Part shown: positions 43,629-55,610 of the stretch, piece after piece | Layout of the letters: the number at the start of each line of letters is the position of its first letter | Position numbering within the stretch: position 1 is the first letter of the stretch | Assembly: GCA_030789695.1 (NCBI GenBank) | Contig: JAULAV010009223.1 | Span: 21,564 to 85,563, forward strand | Direction of reading: 5' to 3' | Length of the DNA: 64,000 nucleotides | Source: Scilla litardierei | Taxonomy: Eukaryota > Streptophyta > Magnoliopsida > Asparagales > Asparagaceae | Position numbers and translations under genes: made by a program | The notes under the pieces: model-generated | What the model saw: only the letters and a program-made list of their open reading frames with translations | Database searches by the model: none | Told to the model about the DNA's origin: nothing

Positions 43629-45814
43629 CTATGCCTCTGCCTGCCCCTGCTCATCGCTAGCCAAAGTGGAAGCCTCCCCCTTATTGTCAGAGACAGTCGA
43701 TAACTGGGAAAATTCGATCTCCAAGTTGGGTTAGTGCTTTGACATCCCCTCCTTGAATCTCTTAAAGGCCATCTCCAGGCCCTCCTCAAATCCCTCGGCC
43801 CTGGTCTCCGCCAAAGTGGGGACAAACTTCTGGAGCTGGTACCGGCTAACGACCCCCAACTTGATTGCCTCGAGTTCGATCTTCTCCATCTCATCCATAT
43901 GCCTCTCGAGCTCGGTGATCCTTTTCCGACTGACCTCCCTCTCCCTGGCAAGGGTATTCTCAGCAGCGACCCTTTGGCCTTCTTCGCCATGGGCCTTCTG
44001 ATTGGCCTCCTCTCTAGTTTTGTCAGCTCAGAGATCATCTCCTTCTGGACCTCATAATAACTTCAGAGAGTCGACATCTTGTCCTCCAGGGCATTTTTCT
44101 TCTCCTCAGCCTCCTTCATGGCCTCCAGCTCAGACACCTTTCTCGCAAGGGTGTGCTTCGCCACCGCGTAGTGATGTTGGAGGGACACCAACATCGTGGC
44201 CATCTACACAAAAGGAGTAAGGGACGCGAGCGTGCATCTTCTGAAAAAGCGGTATCTTGAGTTAAAAATGCGAGGAACCTGCATGTTGAGCCAAACGGCC
44301 ATATCGCAGAGCCTCTCCGCATCAACATTCGCCAAAGACTCTCGGTCCTTGGGCAGCACGCTGTTCTCAGCCAGGCAGGCCGCAACCCTGGCCTAGTCAA
44401 ACACCGATTTGTAGGAACCCACCAGGAAGAGCATAGCAACAATCTCCACCGTTGAAAGTGCGAGGAGCTCGGCCTTCTTCGACTTGAAAACAGCAAGCGC
44501 CGCCTCGTAGCTTGGATGGGATGGCTTTCCTAGCCCCGACGGCAGGCATCCATAGGGCCATCGATTAACTGTCGTCGCCCAGCCGGCCTGGGTCGACCCG
44601 ATCGAAGAACCAGGCACGACCAAGGGCACGACCAAGCTAGTAGGGGCCGCACCAGTCACAGTGACCGACGGGCCCTGGGAAGCCGTAGCCATTGTGACGA
44701 CCAGCTTCTCCTGGGGTGGGTCGAGGTCGATGGGAGGGCCCGATGCCGCCATGCTCGTCTGGTAAAGAAGAGCAAAAGGTGTGGCATCCACTCTTGTCTT
44801 CTTGCTCCTCTCCTCCTCCTCAGTCCGAGTGGTGCTCGACCCATCCTTGCCTTGCTTCTGGCCGACCTTGACCAAGCCCTTGGCAACCTGTTCATTGGTC
44901 ATCCTCTTCATCTCCTCCCTTGAGAGACTCGTGACCGCACCTACAAAAAACAACAGATCAGGGTAAGCAAATCAGGAGTGGATCACGAAGCTTGGATTAC
45001 CTTCAAGCCAGATGTGCTTGACTATCTGCTCATCTGTAACCAGGCCATGAAAGTCCTTGATTTCATTGGGGATGTCCTCCAAGATCCTATCGTTCTCTTG
45101 GTCGACCGCCCCGAGGATCACTTCATTGTTCACCGAGGGATTCAATGTCTCCTAGTTCGACCTCAAAGCTAGGTCCTCATGCATCAAGACAAAGAAGAAC
45201 TTCTCTTTCCAACCTTTTATCTAACCTGGTAGATTGAGAACAAGAGGCTGACCCCTCCTTGTGCAAATGTAGTAGTACGCCCCATTATGCTTGGCTTCGA
45301 AGAAATACTGAAATAGCTCCAAGGGCAAAGGTCTGGGCATATACCCCAACCTCGTGATCCCTTGGGGATCATACTCGCTTGGAGAACTCCATGAGGCAAA
45401 CGAAATAGGGTGGCCTGATGTACTTGGAGCGAATGAGAGGGACGAAGGAGGTCGACGTGTGAGCCACTATGGCTAAGATCTCCACTGGGACCTATGCAGA
45501 ATCTTCGTCGGCCACCGGGGTCCTAGGCCCTTTTCCTTCTTAGGGTCCTTATATGCCGACGATGACGAGGCGATGTCAGGCTCGATGACTGGGTCACCCT
45601 CAAAGCGAGGGAACTCCTCCGGCTCCTTCGATTCTTCGGTGCGACTACTCTCCAACTCACCAAAAAACTGCTCAACAATAGAATCAGAAGCAGAAGAAGG
45701 GGGTGATGCCTTGGAAAAGGTCAAGGGGATAACTAGAAGAAGAAAAGACGGACGAAACTTGGACGGCAACGGCATGTCGATGGTGGCGACGGCAGTGACG
45801 GGAGCTCGTAACAT
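43629..45814 (-). pseudogene. antisense ORF of the Tat-type element (gypsy-type transposon / Transposase_28-like)
   Basis: A degenerate protein gene runs opposite to gag-pol, from ATG 45814 to TAG 43629. The N-terminal part is Ser- and acid-rich (VEQFFGELESSRTEESKEPE). The middle shows the signature of plant antisense ORFs of Tat elements: YFFEAKHNGAYYYICTRRGQ then IKGWKEKFFFVLMHED near 45300-45170. The C-terminal third looks like a coiled coil (LQHHYAVAKHTLARKVSELE; RKRITELERHMDEME), with AEGFEEGLEMAFKRFKEG near the end. Stops and at least two frame changes break it. The family resembles Pfam Transposase_28, whose function is unknown. Confidence 0.6.
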
Positions 45815-45873
45815 AGAAGAGGGAAAAAATATTCAAAAAGGGTGTAGATAAGTCCCTCTCGATAGCCCCCATC

Positions 45874-45882
45874 TCTTTTTAT
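45874..45882 (-). promoter_or_regulatory. TATA box for the antisense ORF
   Basis: TATAAAAAG on the minus strand lies about 60 bp upstream of the antisense ATG at 45814. The spacing suits a real promoter. Confidence 0.5.
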
Positions 45883-46150
45883 ACGATGAAGGAGCTAATC
45901 TCAGTCGTTTGAGGCATGCCACATGGTGTGATCCGAGCGAGTCTGGTGCCTCGACTTCCCCCTCGGTCAGATCGGCCATGCATCATGCTCAGAGCAAACT
46001 GATGCCTCGATTGTCCCCCGTCCCCAAATCGTTAGGATGACCTAAAAGGATTTGGCAGTCGATTCAAATTAATGCCGTCGACCGGCCCTCAACCAATAAG
46101 GGTGTGACATGTCATCCGAGCTGAGCCGGGCTTTTCGGTTCGAACTCAAA
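45883..46150 (+). other. Tat-type region before the 3' LTR
   Basis: No gene seen. It would hold the upstream part of the antisense promoter. Confidence 0.4.
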
Positions 46151-46163
46151 TGATGGGGGCAAG
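46151..46163 (+). other. polypurine tract of the Tat-type element
   Basis: TGATGGGGGCAAG lies directly before the 3' LTR start TGTTACGACC. Confidence 0.65.
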
Positions 46164-47021
46164 TGTTACGACCTGATGGTCGACCCAGAAAATGAAGGCC
46201 TAAATAGTTGAAGCCCAAGCGAATAGCTTACCGGCTAGCCAAAACAAGAGCGAGCCCAAATGAGAAGCTCCCCACTCGCTCAGCCGATCAGGAAGCTTGC
46301 CATGTAAATCGAGAGAGAGGCTCGCACAACTAGTCAAGCGGGAAGCTCGCCAACCAAGCATAGAGATCGACCGGCAGGGCGAAGCTTTCTTTGACGACCT
46401 AGGTAGGAGGGTCGACCGCAGGAAGCTCGGGACGCCAAGCTCGGGCTCCAAGCTCGACTCTCTCCAAGGGTAACCCCCAGTGACCAGGCAGCCCATAAAT
46501 ATCTCTAACCAAGTGACATTGGACCACCTACGCCTCTAATTAATTCCCAAGGTTAGAGACAAGAACTGATGGCCGCTCGTCGTGTCCCCATTAATGCCTG
46601 ATTAAGGTGGTGCTAAAATATATCTAACATTCTCACAGACCCATTACATTCCCATTAATACTCTAGCAAAGCGCCAGCTGAACCCCAGCTAATCAGAAGC
46701 GACATCTAATTGTACGGCGATCAACTGACTCTACCCACTATAAATACCCCCTCCAGCCATCAACGAGGTGGTTAGTTGGTAGAAATAAAGAACTTTCATT
46801 TACACACAAGGCTGGATATTGTCCACATATCTGTGCCTTCCACGCAAGCTCGTCACGTTAGGTCGCTCTACACTAAGATTGGACAGCATGTCCCGCCTCT
46901 TTCTAACAAGCTGCTTACTGACTTTACCATCGGAGAGGCCACAGATTGACAGCCAACCTAGCCTTTCTAACGAGCTGCTCGTTGTGGAGGAAGATCGGCC
47001 ACTCTTTCAAGCGGTCGGTGA
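46164..47021 (+). repeat. Tat-type 3' LTR, truncated
   Basis: Aligns to the split 5' LTR from its first base to about TCGGTGACC, with roughly 10% difference by eye. The last 110 or so bases of the LTR are missing; satellite sequence takes over. Confidence 0.85.
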
Positions 47022-47080
47022 CCTTTTTGAGCTCTGGACTATTTTTTGACGAGCTGCTCGTTGTGGAGGAAGATCGGCCA
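46971..47080 (+). repeat. 79-bp partial duplication at the LTR-satellite junction
   Basis: A 31-bp LTR piece (CGAGCTGCTCGTTGTGG...) appears at 46971-47001 and again at 47050-47080. Between them are the LTR end and a short satellite piece (TTTTTGAGCTCTGGACTA, 47024-47047). After the second copy the satellite resumes. Confidence 0.85.
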
Positions 47081-48168
47081 TCTTATTTTTAGGCTGAAGA
47101 TGGCGATCTCCCAGTTCTAACAGACATTTTTACAGATTATTCTGACCTCATGGCTATTTTTGTTTTCTTATTTTTTTAATTGAAGAAGGCGATCTCCCAG
47201 TTCCAATAGACATTTTTGCAGATTTTTATAAGTTCGGTTCTATTTCTACATTTTATGGAAGATGGATCATTTTATTAAATGATATGATTTTTATAGCCTA
47301 CATTTCTCTTCTCTTATTTTTTTTCAATTGAAGATGGCGATCAACCGGTTCAAATGCAAATTTTTGTGGATTTTTCTTAGCTTGGCGCTATTTTTCTACG
47401 TTTTCTGGAAAATATATATCTTTGTATTAAATATTATGATTTTTTGGCCTAATTTTGTTTTCTAGTTTTTCAGTTGTAGATGGCGATCTCTCAGTTCCAA
47501 CGAACATTTGTGCAGATTTTATTGAGCTCCGGCCTGTTTTCAACATTTTATCTAATATATGGATCTTTATATTAAACGATATAATTTTTAGCCTAGTTTT
47601 GTCTTCTCTTTTTTTAGTTGAAAATGGTAATCTCCCGGTTCCAACGGACAGTTTTGCAAAAATTTTTGAGCTATATGCTAATTTCTAAATTTTCTGGAAA
47701 ATATTGATCAGCTTATTAAATGATAGGATTTTTGGCCTAATTTTGTCTTCTTTTATTTTTCACTTGAAGGTGGCGATCTCCTGGATCGAACGACATTTTT
47801 TGCTGATTTTTCTGAGCTCCGTGCTATTTTCTACATTTAAAGGAAGATATGTATATTTTTATTAAATGATATGATTTTTATAGTCTACATTTTTCTTCCT
47901 TTATTTTCAGTTGAAGGTGGCGATCTACAGGTTCCAACAGACAATTTTGCTGATTTTTCTTAGTTTGGGGCAATTTTTCGACATTTTCTGGAAGATGACC
48001 TCTTTATTAAATGATATTATTATTTAGCCTAATTTTGTCTTCTCTGTTTTTCAGTTGAAGACGACGATCTCCCAGTTCCAACGTACAATTAAGCGGAATT
48101 TTCTGAGCTCCGGGTTATTTTCTATATTTCCTATAAGTTATGAATTTTTTAGTAAATGATATGATTTT

Positions 48169-49951
48169 TATAGCCTAATTTCTTCTTCTCTTATTTTTCA
48201 GGTGAATATGGCCATCTCCCAGTTCAAATGGAAATTTTTGTAGATTTTTCTGAGGTAATGGCTATTTTTCTACATTTTATGGAGTAATTGGATCATTTTA
48301 TTAAATGATATGATTTTTTGGCCCAATTTTGTCTTCTCTTATTTTTTTAGCTGAAGATGGACATCTCCCGGTTCCAACAGACATTTTTGCCGATTTTTCT
48401 GAGCTCGGTCTTATTTTTCTACATTTTATGGAAGATATGTCTCTTTTATTAAATGATATGATTTTTTGGCTTAATTTTGTCCTATCTTATTTTTTAGCTG
48501 AAGATGGCGATCTCCTGATTCGAACGGACATTTTTACAGATTTTTCTAAACTCGAGGCTATTTTCTACATTTTCTGGAAGACATGTATCTTTTTATTAAA
48601 TCAATTGATTTTTTGGCCTAATTTTGTCTTCTCTTATATTTTAGAAGAAAAAAACAATCTCCTAGTTCCAACAGACATTTTTGAGGATTTTTCCGAGCTG
48701 CAGTCAATTTTCAACATTTTCTGTAAGATATGAATCTTTATATTAAAATGATATGATTTTTATAGCCTAATTTTGTCTTCTCTTTTTTTCAGTCGAAGAT
48801 GGAGAACTCCTGGTTCAAACAGATGTTTTTGCGGATTTTACTCAGCTCAGGGCTATTTTTTGAATTTTCTGGAAGAAGTGGATCTTTTTATTAAATGATA
48901 TGATTTTTGGCATAATTTTGTATTCTCTTATTCAGTTTAAGATGGCGATCTCTCTATTAAAACGAATATTTTTGTAGATTTTACTTAGCTCGGATCTATT
49001 TTCTGCTTTTTCAGGAAGATATGGATCTTTTTATTAAATAATATGATTTGGCATCATTTTTATAGCCTAATTTCTTCTTCTCTTATTTTTCAGGTGAATA
49101 TGGCCATCTCCCAGTTCAAATGGAAATTTTTGTAGATTTTTCTGAGGTAATGGCTATTTTTCTACATTTTATGGAGTAATTGGATCATTTTATTAAATGA
49201 TATGATTTTTTGGCCCAATTTTGTCTTCTCTTATTTTTTAGCTGAAGATGGACATCTCCCGGTTCCAACAGACATTTTTGCAGATTTTTCTAAGCACGGT
49301 CTTATTTTTTTACATTTTATGGAAGATATGTCTCTTTTATTAAATGATATGATTTTTTGGCTTAATTTTGTCCTATCTTATTTTTTAGCTGAAGATGGCG
49401 ATCTCCTGATTCGAACGGACATTTTTGCAGATTTTTCTAAACTCGAGGCTATTTTCTACATTTTCTGGAAGACATGTATCTTTGTATTAAATCAATTGAT
49501 TTTTTGGCCTAATTTTGTCTTCTCTTATATTTTAGAAGAAAACAACAATCTCCTAGTTCCAACAGACATTTTTGAGGATTTTTCCGAGCTGCAGTCAATT
49601 TTCAACATTTTCTGTAAGATATGAATCTTTATATTAAAATGATATGATTTTTATAGCCTAATTTTGTCTTCTCTTTTTTTCAGTCGAAGATGGAGAACTC
49701 CTGGTTCAAACGGATGTTTTTGCGGATTTTACTCAGCTCAAGGCTATTTTTTGAATTTTCTGGAAGAAGAGGATCTTTTTATTAAATGATATGATTTTTG
49801 GCATAATTTTGTATTCTCTTATTCAGTTTAAGATGGCGATCTCTCTATTAAAACGAATATTTTTGTAGATTTTACTTAGCTCGAATCTATTTTCTGCTTT
49901 TTAAGGAAGATATGGATCTTTTTATTAAATAATATGATTTGGCATCATTTT
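48169..49951 (+). repeat. recent 892-bp tandem duplication (six monomers)
   Basis: 48169-49060 and 49061 to about 49951 are nearly identical, base for base, including unusual features such as GGTGAATATGGCC and ATATTTTAGAAGAAAA. Only a few substitutions and a 1-bp difference in a T run are visible. Other monomers in the array differ far more. Confidence 0.9.
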
Positions 49952-52900
49952 GTCTTCTATTATTTTTCATTTGAAGATGGCGATCTCCCTGTTCCAATGG
50001 ACATTTTTGTAGATTTTTCTGAGCTCGAATCTATTTTCTACATTTTCTGAAAGATATGGATCTTTTTATTAAAAGATATCATTTTGGCCTAATTTTTTGT
50101 TTTCTCTTATTTTTCAATTGAAGATGGCAATCTCCAGTTCCAACGGACATTTTGTGGAGTTTTATGAGCTCGTGTTATTTTCCACATTTTATGGAAGATA
50201 TGTAAATTTTTATTAAATGATATGATTTTTATAGCCAACGTTTCTCTTCACTTATTTTTTTAGTTGAAGATGAGCATCTCCGGGTTCAAACGGAAATTTT
50301 TGTGGATTTTTTTGATCTTTTGGCTATTTTTCTACATTTTATGGAAGATATGGATCATTTTATTAAATGATATTATTTTTGGCCAAATTTTGTCTTCTCT
50401 TTTTATCGCTGAAGATGGCAATCTTCCAGTTCCAACAGATATTTATGCAGATTTTGACCTCGAGGCTATTTTCTACATTTTCTGGAAGATATGGATATTT
50501 TTATTAAATCATATGATTTTTTGGCATAATTTTATCTTCTTTTATTTTTCAGATGAAGATAGTTATATCCCGGTTCCAACGTACATTTTTGCGAATTTTT
50601 CTGAGCTTCAGGCTATTTTCTACACTTTATGTAAGATCTTCATCTTTATAATGAATGATTTGATATTTAGAGCCTAATTTTGTCTTCTCTGATTTTTCAG
50701 TTGAAGATAACATTCTCCCGATTTCAACATACATTTTTGCGAATTTTTTTGACCTCGGGTCTATTTTCTGTATTTTCTGGAAGATATGGTTTTTAAATGA
50801 TATTTTTGGCCTAATTTTGTCTTCTCTTATATTTCAGTTGAAGCTAGGATCTCCCTGTTCTAATGGATATTTTTTCAGATATATCTGTGCTCGGAGCTAT
50901 TTTCTACGTTATAGTGAGGATATGGATCTTTTTATTAAATGATATGACTTTTTCGCCTAATTTTGTCTTCTCTTATTTTTAAGTTGAGAATGTCGATCAC
51001 CAAGTTCCAGCGAACATTTATGCGGTTTTTTCTGAACTCGATATTATTTTTCTACATTTTTTGGAAGTTATGAAACTTTTTATTAAATGAAATTATTTTT
51101 GGCCTCATTTTGTTTTCTCTTATTTTCCAGTTCAAAATGGGGATCCTTCGGTTCCACCGAACATTTTTTCGGATTTTTCTGAGCTTCAGGCTATTTTCGA
51201 TATTTTCTGTAATATATGAACCATTATATTAATTGATATGATTTTTATAGCCAATTTTTGTATTATCATATTTTTCCGTTGAAAATCACGATCTCCCGGG
51301 TCCAACAGACATTTTTGCGGATTTTTCAGAGCACGGGGCCATTTTTATACATTTTTGGGAAGTTATGGATCTTTTTATTAAATGATATGATTTTTTGGCC
51401 TAATTGTGTCTTCTAATTTTTTCGTTGAAGATGGCGATCTCTCGATCCAACGGATAGTTTTAGGGATTTTTCTGAGCTCCGGGATATTTTCTAAATTTTC
51501 TGTAAGGTATGAATCTTTATATAAAATGATATGATTTTTAGCCTAATTTTATCTTCACTTATTTTTCATTTGAAGATATTGATCTCCCGGTTTCAACAGA
51601 TATTTTTGCGGATTATTCTAAGCACGGAACTATTTTCTTCAATTCAGTGAAGGTATGGATCTTTTTATTGAATGATATGATTTTATAGACTAAGTTTGTC
51701 TTCTCTGATTTTTCAGTTGAAGATGGCGACCTTCCGGTTCCAACGGAAATTTTTGCAGATTTTTCTGACATCGGTGCTATTTTCAAAATTCTCTAGAAGA
51801 TATGGATATTTTTATTAAATGATATAATTTTTTGCCTAATTTTGTTTTCTCTTATTTTTCAGTTGAAGATGTCGATCTTCCGGTTCCAACAGACATTTTG
51901 GGAATTTTTCCGAGCTCTGAGCTATTTTCTACATTTTAGGGAAGATATGGATCTTTTATTAAATGATATGATTTTTATGCAAAAAATTTCATCTCTTATT
52001 TTTTAAATTGAAGTTGGCGATCTCCCGATTCCAACCGACATTTTTGCGGATATTTCTGAGATCTGTGCTATTTTCTACATCTTTGAAAGTGTATCTTTTT
52101 ATTAAATGATATGATTTTTGGCCTAATTTGGTCTTATCTTATTTTCAAATTGAAGATGTCGATCTCTTGGTTTCTAACAGACATTTTTGCAGATTATTCT
52201 GACCTCTATGCTATTTTCTAAATTTTCTGGAAGATGTGGTTCTTTTATTAAAATATATGATTTTTGGCCTAAGTTTGTCTTCTCTTATTTTTCCAGGTGA
52301 AGATGGCTACCTACCAGTTCCAACAGAAATTTTTGCAGACTTTTCTTTGCGTGGACTATTTTCTACATTTTTTGTAAGATATGTATTTTGTTATTAAATG
52401 ATATGATTTTTTGGCCTAATTTTGTGTTCTCTTTTTTCAGGTGAAGATGGAGATCTCCTGTTTCCAACAGACATTTTTACGGGTTTTTCAGAGCTCCATG
52501 CTATTTTCTATATTTTATGGAAGTGGAATCTTTTTTATTAAAGGATATTATTTTTTGGCCTAATTTTATCTTTTCTTTTTTTCAGTTGAAGATGGCAATC
52601 TCCCAGTTCCAACAAACATTTTTACGGATTTTTAGAGCTTAATGCTATTTTCTATATTTTATGAAAGATATGAATCTTTTTATTAAAGGATATGATTTTT
52701 GGCCTAATTTTGTCTTCTCTTATTTTTTTAGTTGAAGATGGCGATCTCCCGGTTCCAACGAACATTTTTGCGGATTTTTCTGAGTTTCGAGCTATTTTCT
52801 ACATTTTATGGAACATTTGGCTCTTTTTATTAAATGATATGATTTCTGTAGCCTAAGTTTGTCTTGTCTTATTTTTTAGTTAAAGATGGAAATCTCTCGG

Positions 52901-53771
52901 TTCCAACGGACATTTTTGCATATTTTTCTGAGCTAGGGGCTATTTTCTATATTTTATGGTAGATATGGATCTTTTTATTGAATGATGTGATTTTTATAGC
53001 CTAAGTTTGTTTTCTCTTATTTTTCAGTTTAATATGGCGATCTCCTGTTTCTAACGGACATTTTTGCTGATTTCTCTGACCCCGAGCTTATTTTCTATAT
53101 TTTCTGAAAGATATGGATCTTTTTATTAAATAACATGATTTTTGGGCCTAATTTTGTCTTCTCTTATTTTTTTTCGTTGAATATGACGATCTCCTGGTTC
53201 CAACGGACCTTTTTGCGAATTTTTCTTAGCTCAGGGCAATTTTTTAAATTTTCTATAAGACTTAGATCTTTATATTAAATGATATAATTTTTATAGTCTA
53301 ATTTTGTCTTCTCTTATTTTTCAGTTAAAGATGGTGATCTTTCGGTTCCAACAGAAATTTTTGCGGATTTTTCTTAGATCTTGGCTATTTTCTACATTTT
53401 TAAAAGATATGGATCATTTATTAAATGATATGATTTTTGGGCTTATTTTGTCTTCTCTTATTTTTTTATTGAAGATGGCGATCTCCTGGTTCCAACGGAC
53501 ATTTTTGCGGATTTTTCTGAGCTGGGGGCTATTTTCTATATTTTATGGAAGATATGAATCTTTTTATTAAATGATATGATTTTTATAGCCTAAGTTTGTC
53601 TTCTCTTATTTTTTTAGTTGAAAATGTCGATCTCCTGATTCCAACAGAATTTTTTGCAGATTTTTCTGAACTACATGCTATTTTCTACAATTTCTTTAAG
53701 ATATGAATCTTTATATTAAATGATATGATTTTTATGGCCTAATTTTGTCTTCTTTTGTTTTTTCGTTGAAG

Positions 53772-53776
53772 ATGGC
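53772..53776. repeat. target duplication (left) of gag-only element 2
   Basis: ATGGC of the satellite landmark GAAGATGGC precedes the LTR end. It matches 59944-59948. Confidence 0.88.
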
Positions 53777-55585
53777 TGACTTGTCTCAAAATGTGTGAGC
53801 ACTACTCCCAAGTGTAGAAGATTGAACAAGTAAAAATCCTGGTGAGTCCAAGTATCATATCAACGGGACAACTGACCTGCAAAACCACGAACTTCAGTTT
53901 ATAAAGAGTACTAAAACGATAATAGTGTCGATGGTTTAAAATAATAAAGAGAATCCTACGATAATTACGGTGAATTCGATACTATGGTACTGATATGGAG
54001 AGTATGTGTTGGTAGTAATTCCGTTAGGGTATGTGCAATTAATGATTATTAATATCTTTTCTATAACTCAACGTTCGTCCGGCTAAGACACGAGAACGTC
54101 GGAAGGTATGGCGATAAAGAGCATAAAATAGTGCGAAAAAGTAATCATGTATATCATCGATTTCCTGAAGAAAATATGCACAAGTGCGCTCTCGGGTCAT
54201 AATACATCCTCTCAGATCGCATCACGAATAAGTCTTACTCAGATCATATTCGATTCAAGCTTGCCCACATCTCCGTATAACATACCCAAACAAGATATAT
54301 GTAGAAATCATCGATTTCCTGAAGAAAATATGCACAAGTGCGCTCTCGGGTCATAATACATCCTCTCAGATCGCATCACAAATAAGTCTTACTCAGATCA
54401 TATTCGATTCAAGCTTGCCCACATCTCCGTATAACATACCCAAACAAGATATATGTAGAAATCAATGAAATACACATTATAACGTGAATATAGGGCGAAA
54501 ATATATTGAAATCAATGATTACACCACCCTAACTACATCAACACCAACACATATAGAGATTAGCTATGCATGGAGAGAAAATAAACAATATTCATAGACA
54601 AATACATGCTCAAAGTCTCAAAATACATGACAAATACTCCAAATACAAGCCAAATACGTGAAATACAAGGCTAAAGATAAGAAAAATATCACCAAATCTC
54701 TCCAAATAGACCCTAGATCTCCTTCAGATGATAGCTCCTGATTCTGTCTCCAGGGCCTCCAAATCTCACACCAAAATACGGCTCCTAGAGCCCTAAATAC
54801 GCAAGAATACCCCCAAAACCCTAAAAATACACATATATATATGAGCATTGCAGGTTTGGGGGCCTTTACGGGTTCGAAACCTGCTTCATTATGTCGTTGT
54901 AAATGTGAGCCGTTAGATCTGGGCGGGATTGCCTGTGGACACGCCACGTGGCATGTGGGTCGGATCGTCGCCCGCAAAGCTGCATTTCGTTGCGTTGCTG
55001 GCCGTTGGATTTTGATCCAACAGTGGTGATATCTCCACGTCGCCACTCTGCTCTCGACTGTGCGATATCCGAGCAACGGCCCTGATTTCGCCACGTCGCC
55101 CGTATAACTTACTCAATTCGAATCCAAATCGAGATGATTCTCGGTCGTTGGATGATGATCTTACGGCTTATAACGTGCTACGCCGCCCGCTTGTTCTGAG
55201 ACGTCAGATTAGAGCGGGAGCGGGTGGATGTGCACCATATGTCCCCTCATTTGAGCGGGCATATATACGTCGTATTTCATGCGTATTTATGCCGTATTTC
55301 TCCATTTAAAATGGTATTCTGCATTCATAAATTCATAGAAATTAGCACAGATATCAGAAAAGTACAAATAAATAGTCGTTGGAATCGTGAGATCGAGATC
55401 TTCGTACTAAAAATATAAAAAGGGCAGAAATACTCAGTATATTGCTGTTTTGTGCATAGAATGAGAGTTTGCTTTAATAATTAAGAATATTCTAGATACA
55501 ATCGTATTTGAGATCGAATATGTATCATATATGCATAAAATAGGTCTAAATGAGGTGTTTAATATGCAATATCCAACCCGAATCA
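53777..55585 (-). repeat. 3' LTR of gag-only element 2
   Basis: 1,809 bp. It differs from the other LTR by a 154-bp tandem duplication (54153-54306 and 54307-54460) and a 27-bp loss near 53920, plus scattered substitutions. Confidence 0.87.
54153..54460 (-). repeat. 154-bp tandem duplication in the 3' LTR
   Basis: Two nearly identical copies starting ATCATCGATTTCCTG. The 5' LTR has only one copy, so it arose after insertion. Confidence 0.9.
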
Positions 55586-55610
55586 CACCCCCAACTAGCG
55601 ATTTGCTAGT
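55586..55610 (-). other. hairpin and polypurine tract before the 3' LTR of gag-only element 2
   Basis: On the minus strand ACTAGC-AAATC-GCTAGT forms a 6-bp stem, followed by TGGGGGTG and the LTR start. It matches 26585-26609 except in the loop. Confidence 0.65.

Larger units (their letters stand above)
21847..47081 (+). mobile_element. Ty3/gypsy Tat-type LTR retrotransposon, internally deleted, host of two nested insertions
   Basis: The element has matching LTRs (21847-22163 continued at 29350-29994, and 46164 to about 47021), a TTGGCGTCGTATGTGGGAA primer site, a gag remnant, RT end, a retroviral-type RNase H followed by a second, archaeal-type RNase H, integrase, a 3' minisatellite and an antisense ORF. 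The double RNase H and the antisense gene before the 3' LTR point to the Tat lineage (Retand, Grande and RIRE2 relatives). Protease and most of gag and RT are gone. A gag-only element lies in the 5' LTR and a Tekay-type element in integrase. The 3' LTR is truncated at a rearranged satellite junction. Confidence 0.85.
47081..53776 (+). repeat. satellite array, block 2 (monomer about 147 bp)
   Basis: About 6.7 kb, roughly 45 monomers, of the same family and orientation as block 1. Equivalent landmarks 48353 and 48500 are exactly 147 bp apart. It contains a recent 892-bp duplication. It ends inside a monomer at GAAGATGGC, where the minus-strand gag-only element is inserted. Confidence 0.95.

Noticed and set aside
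48329..50677. Open frames of 130-140 codons within the satellite as real genes
   Set aside because: They are three-unit stretches of the 147-bp repeat, lack any known domain, and end where a monomer loses the frame.
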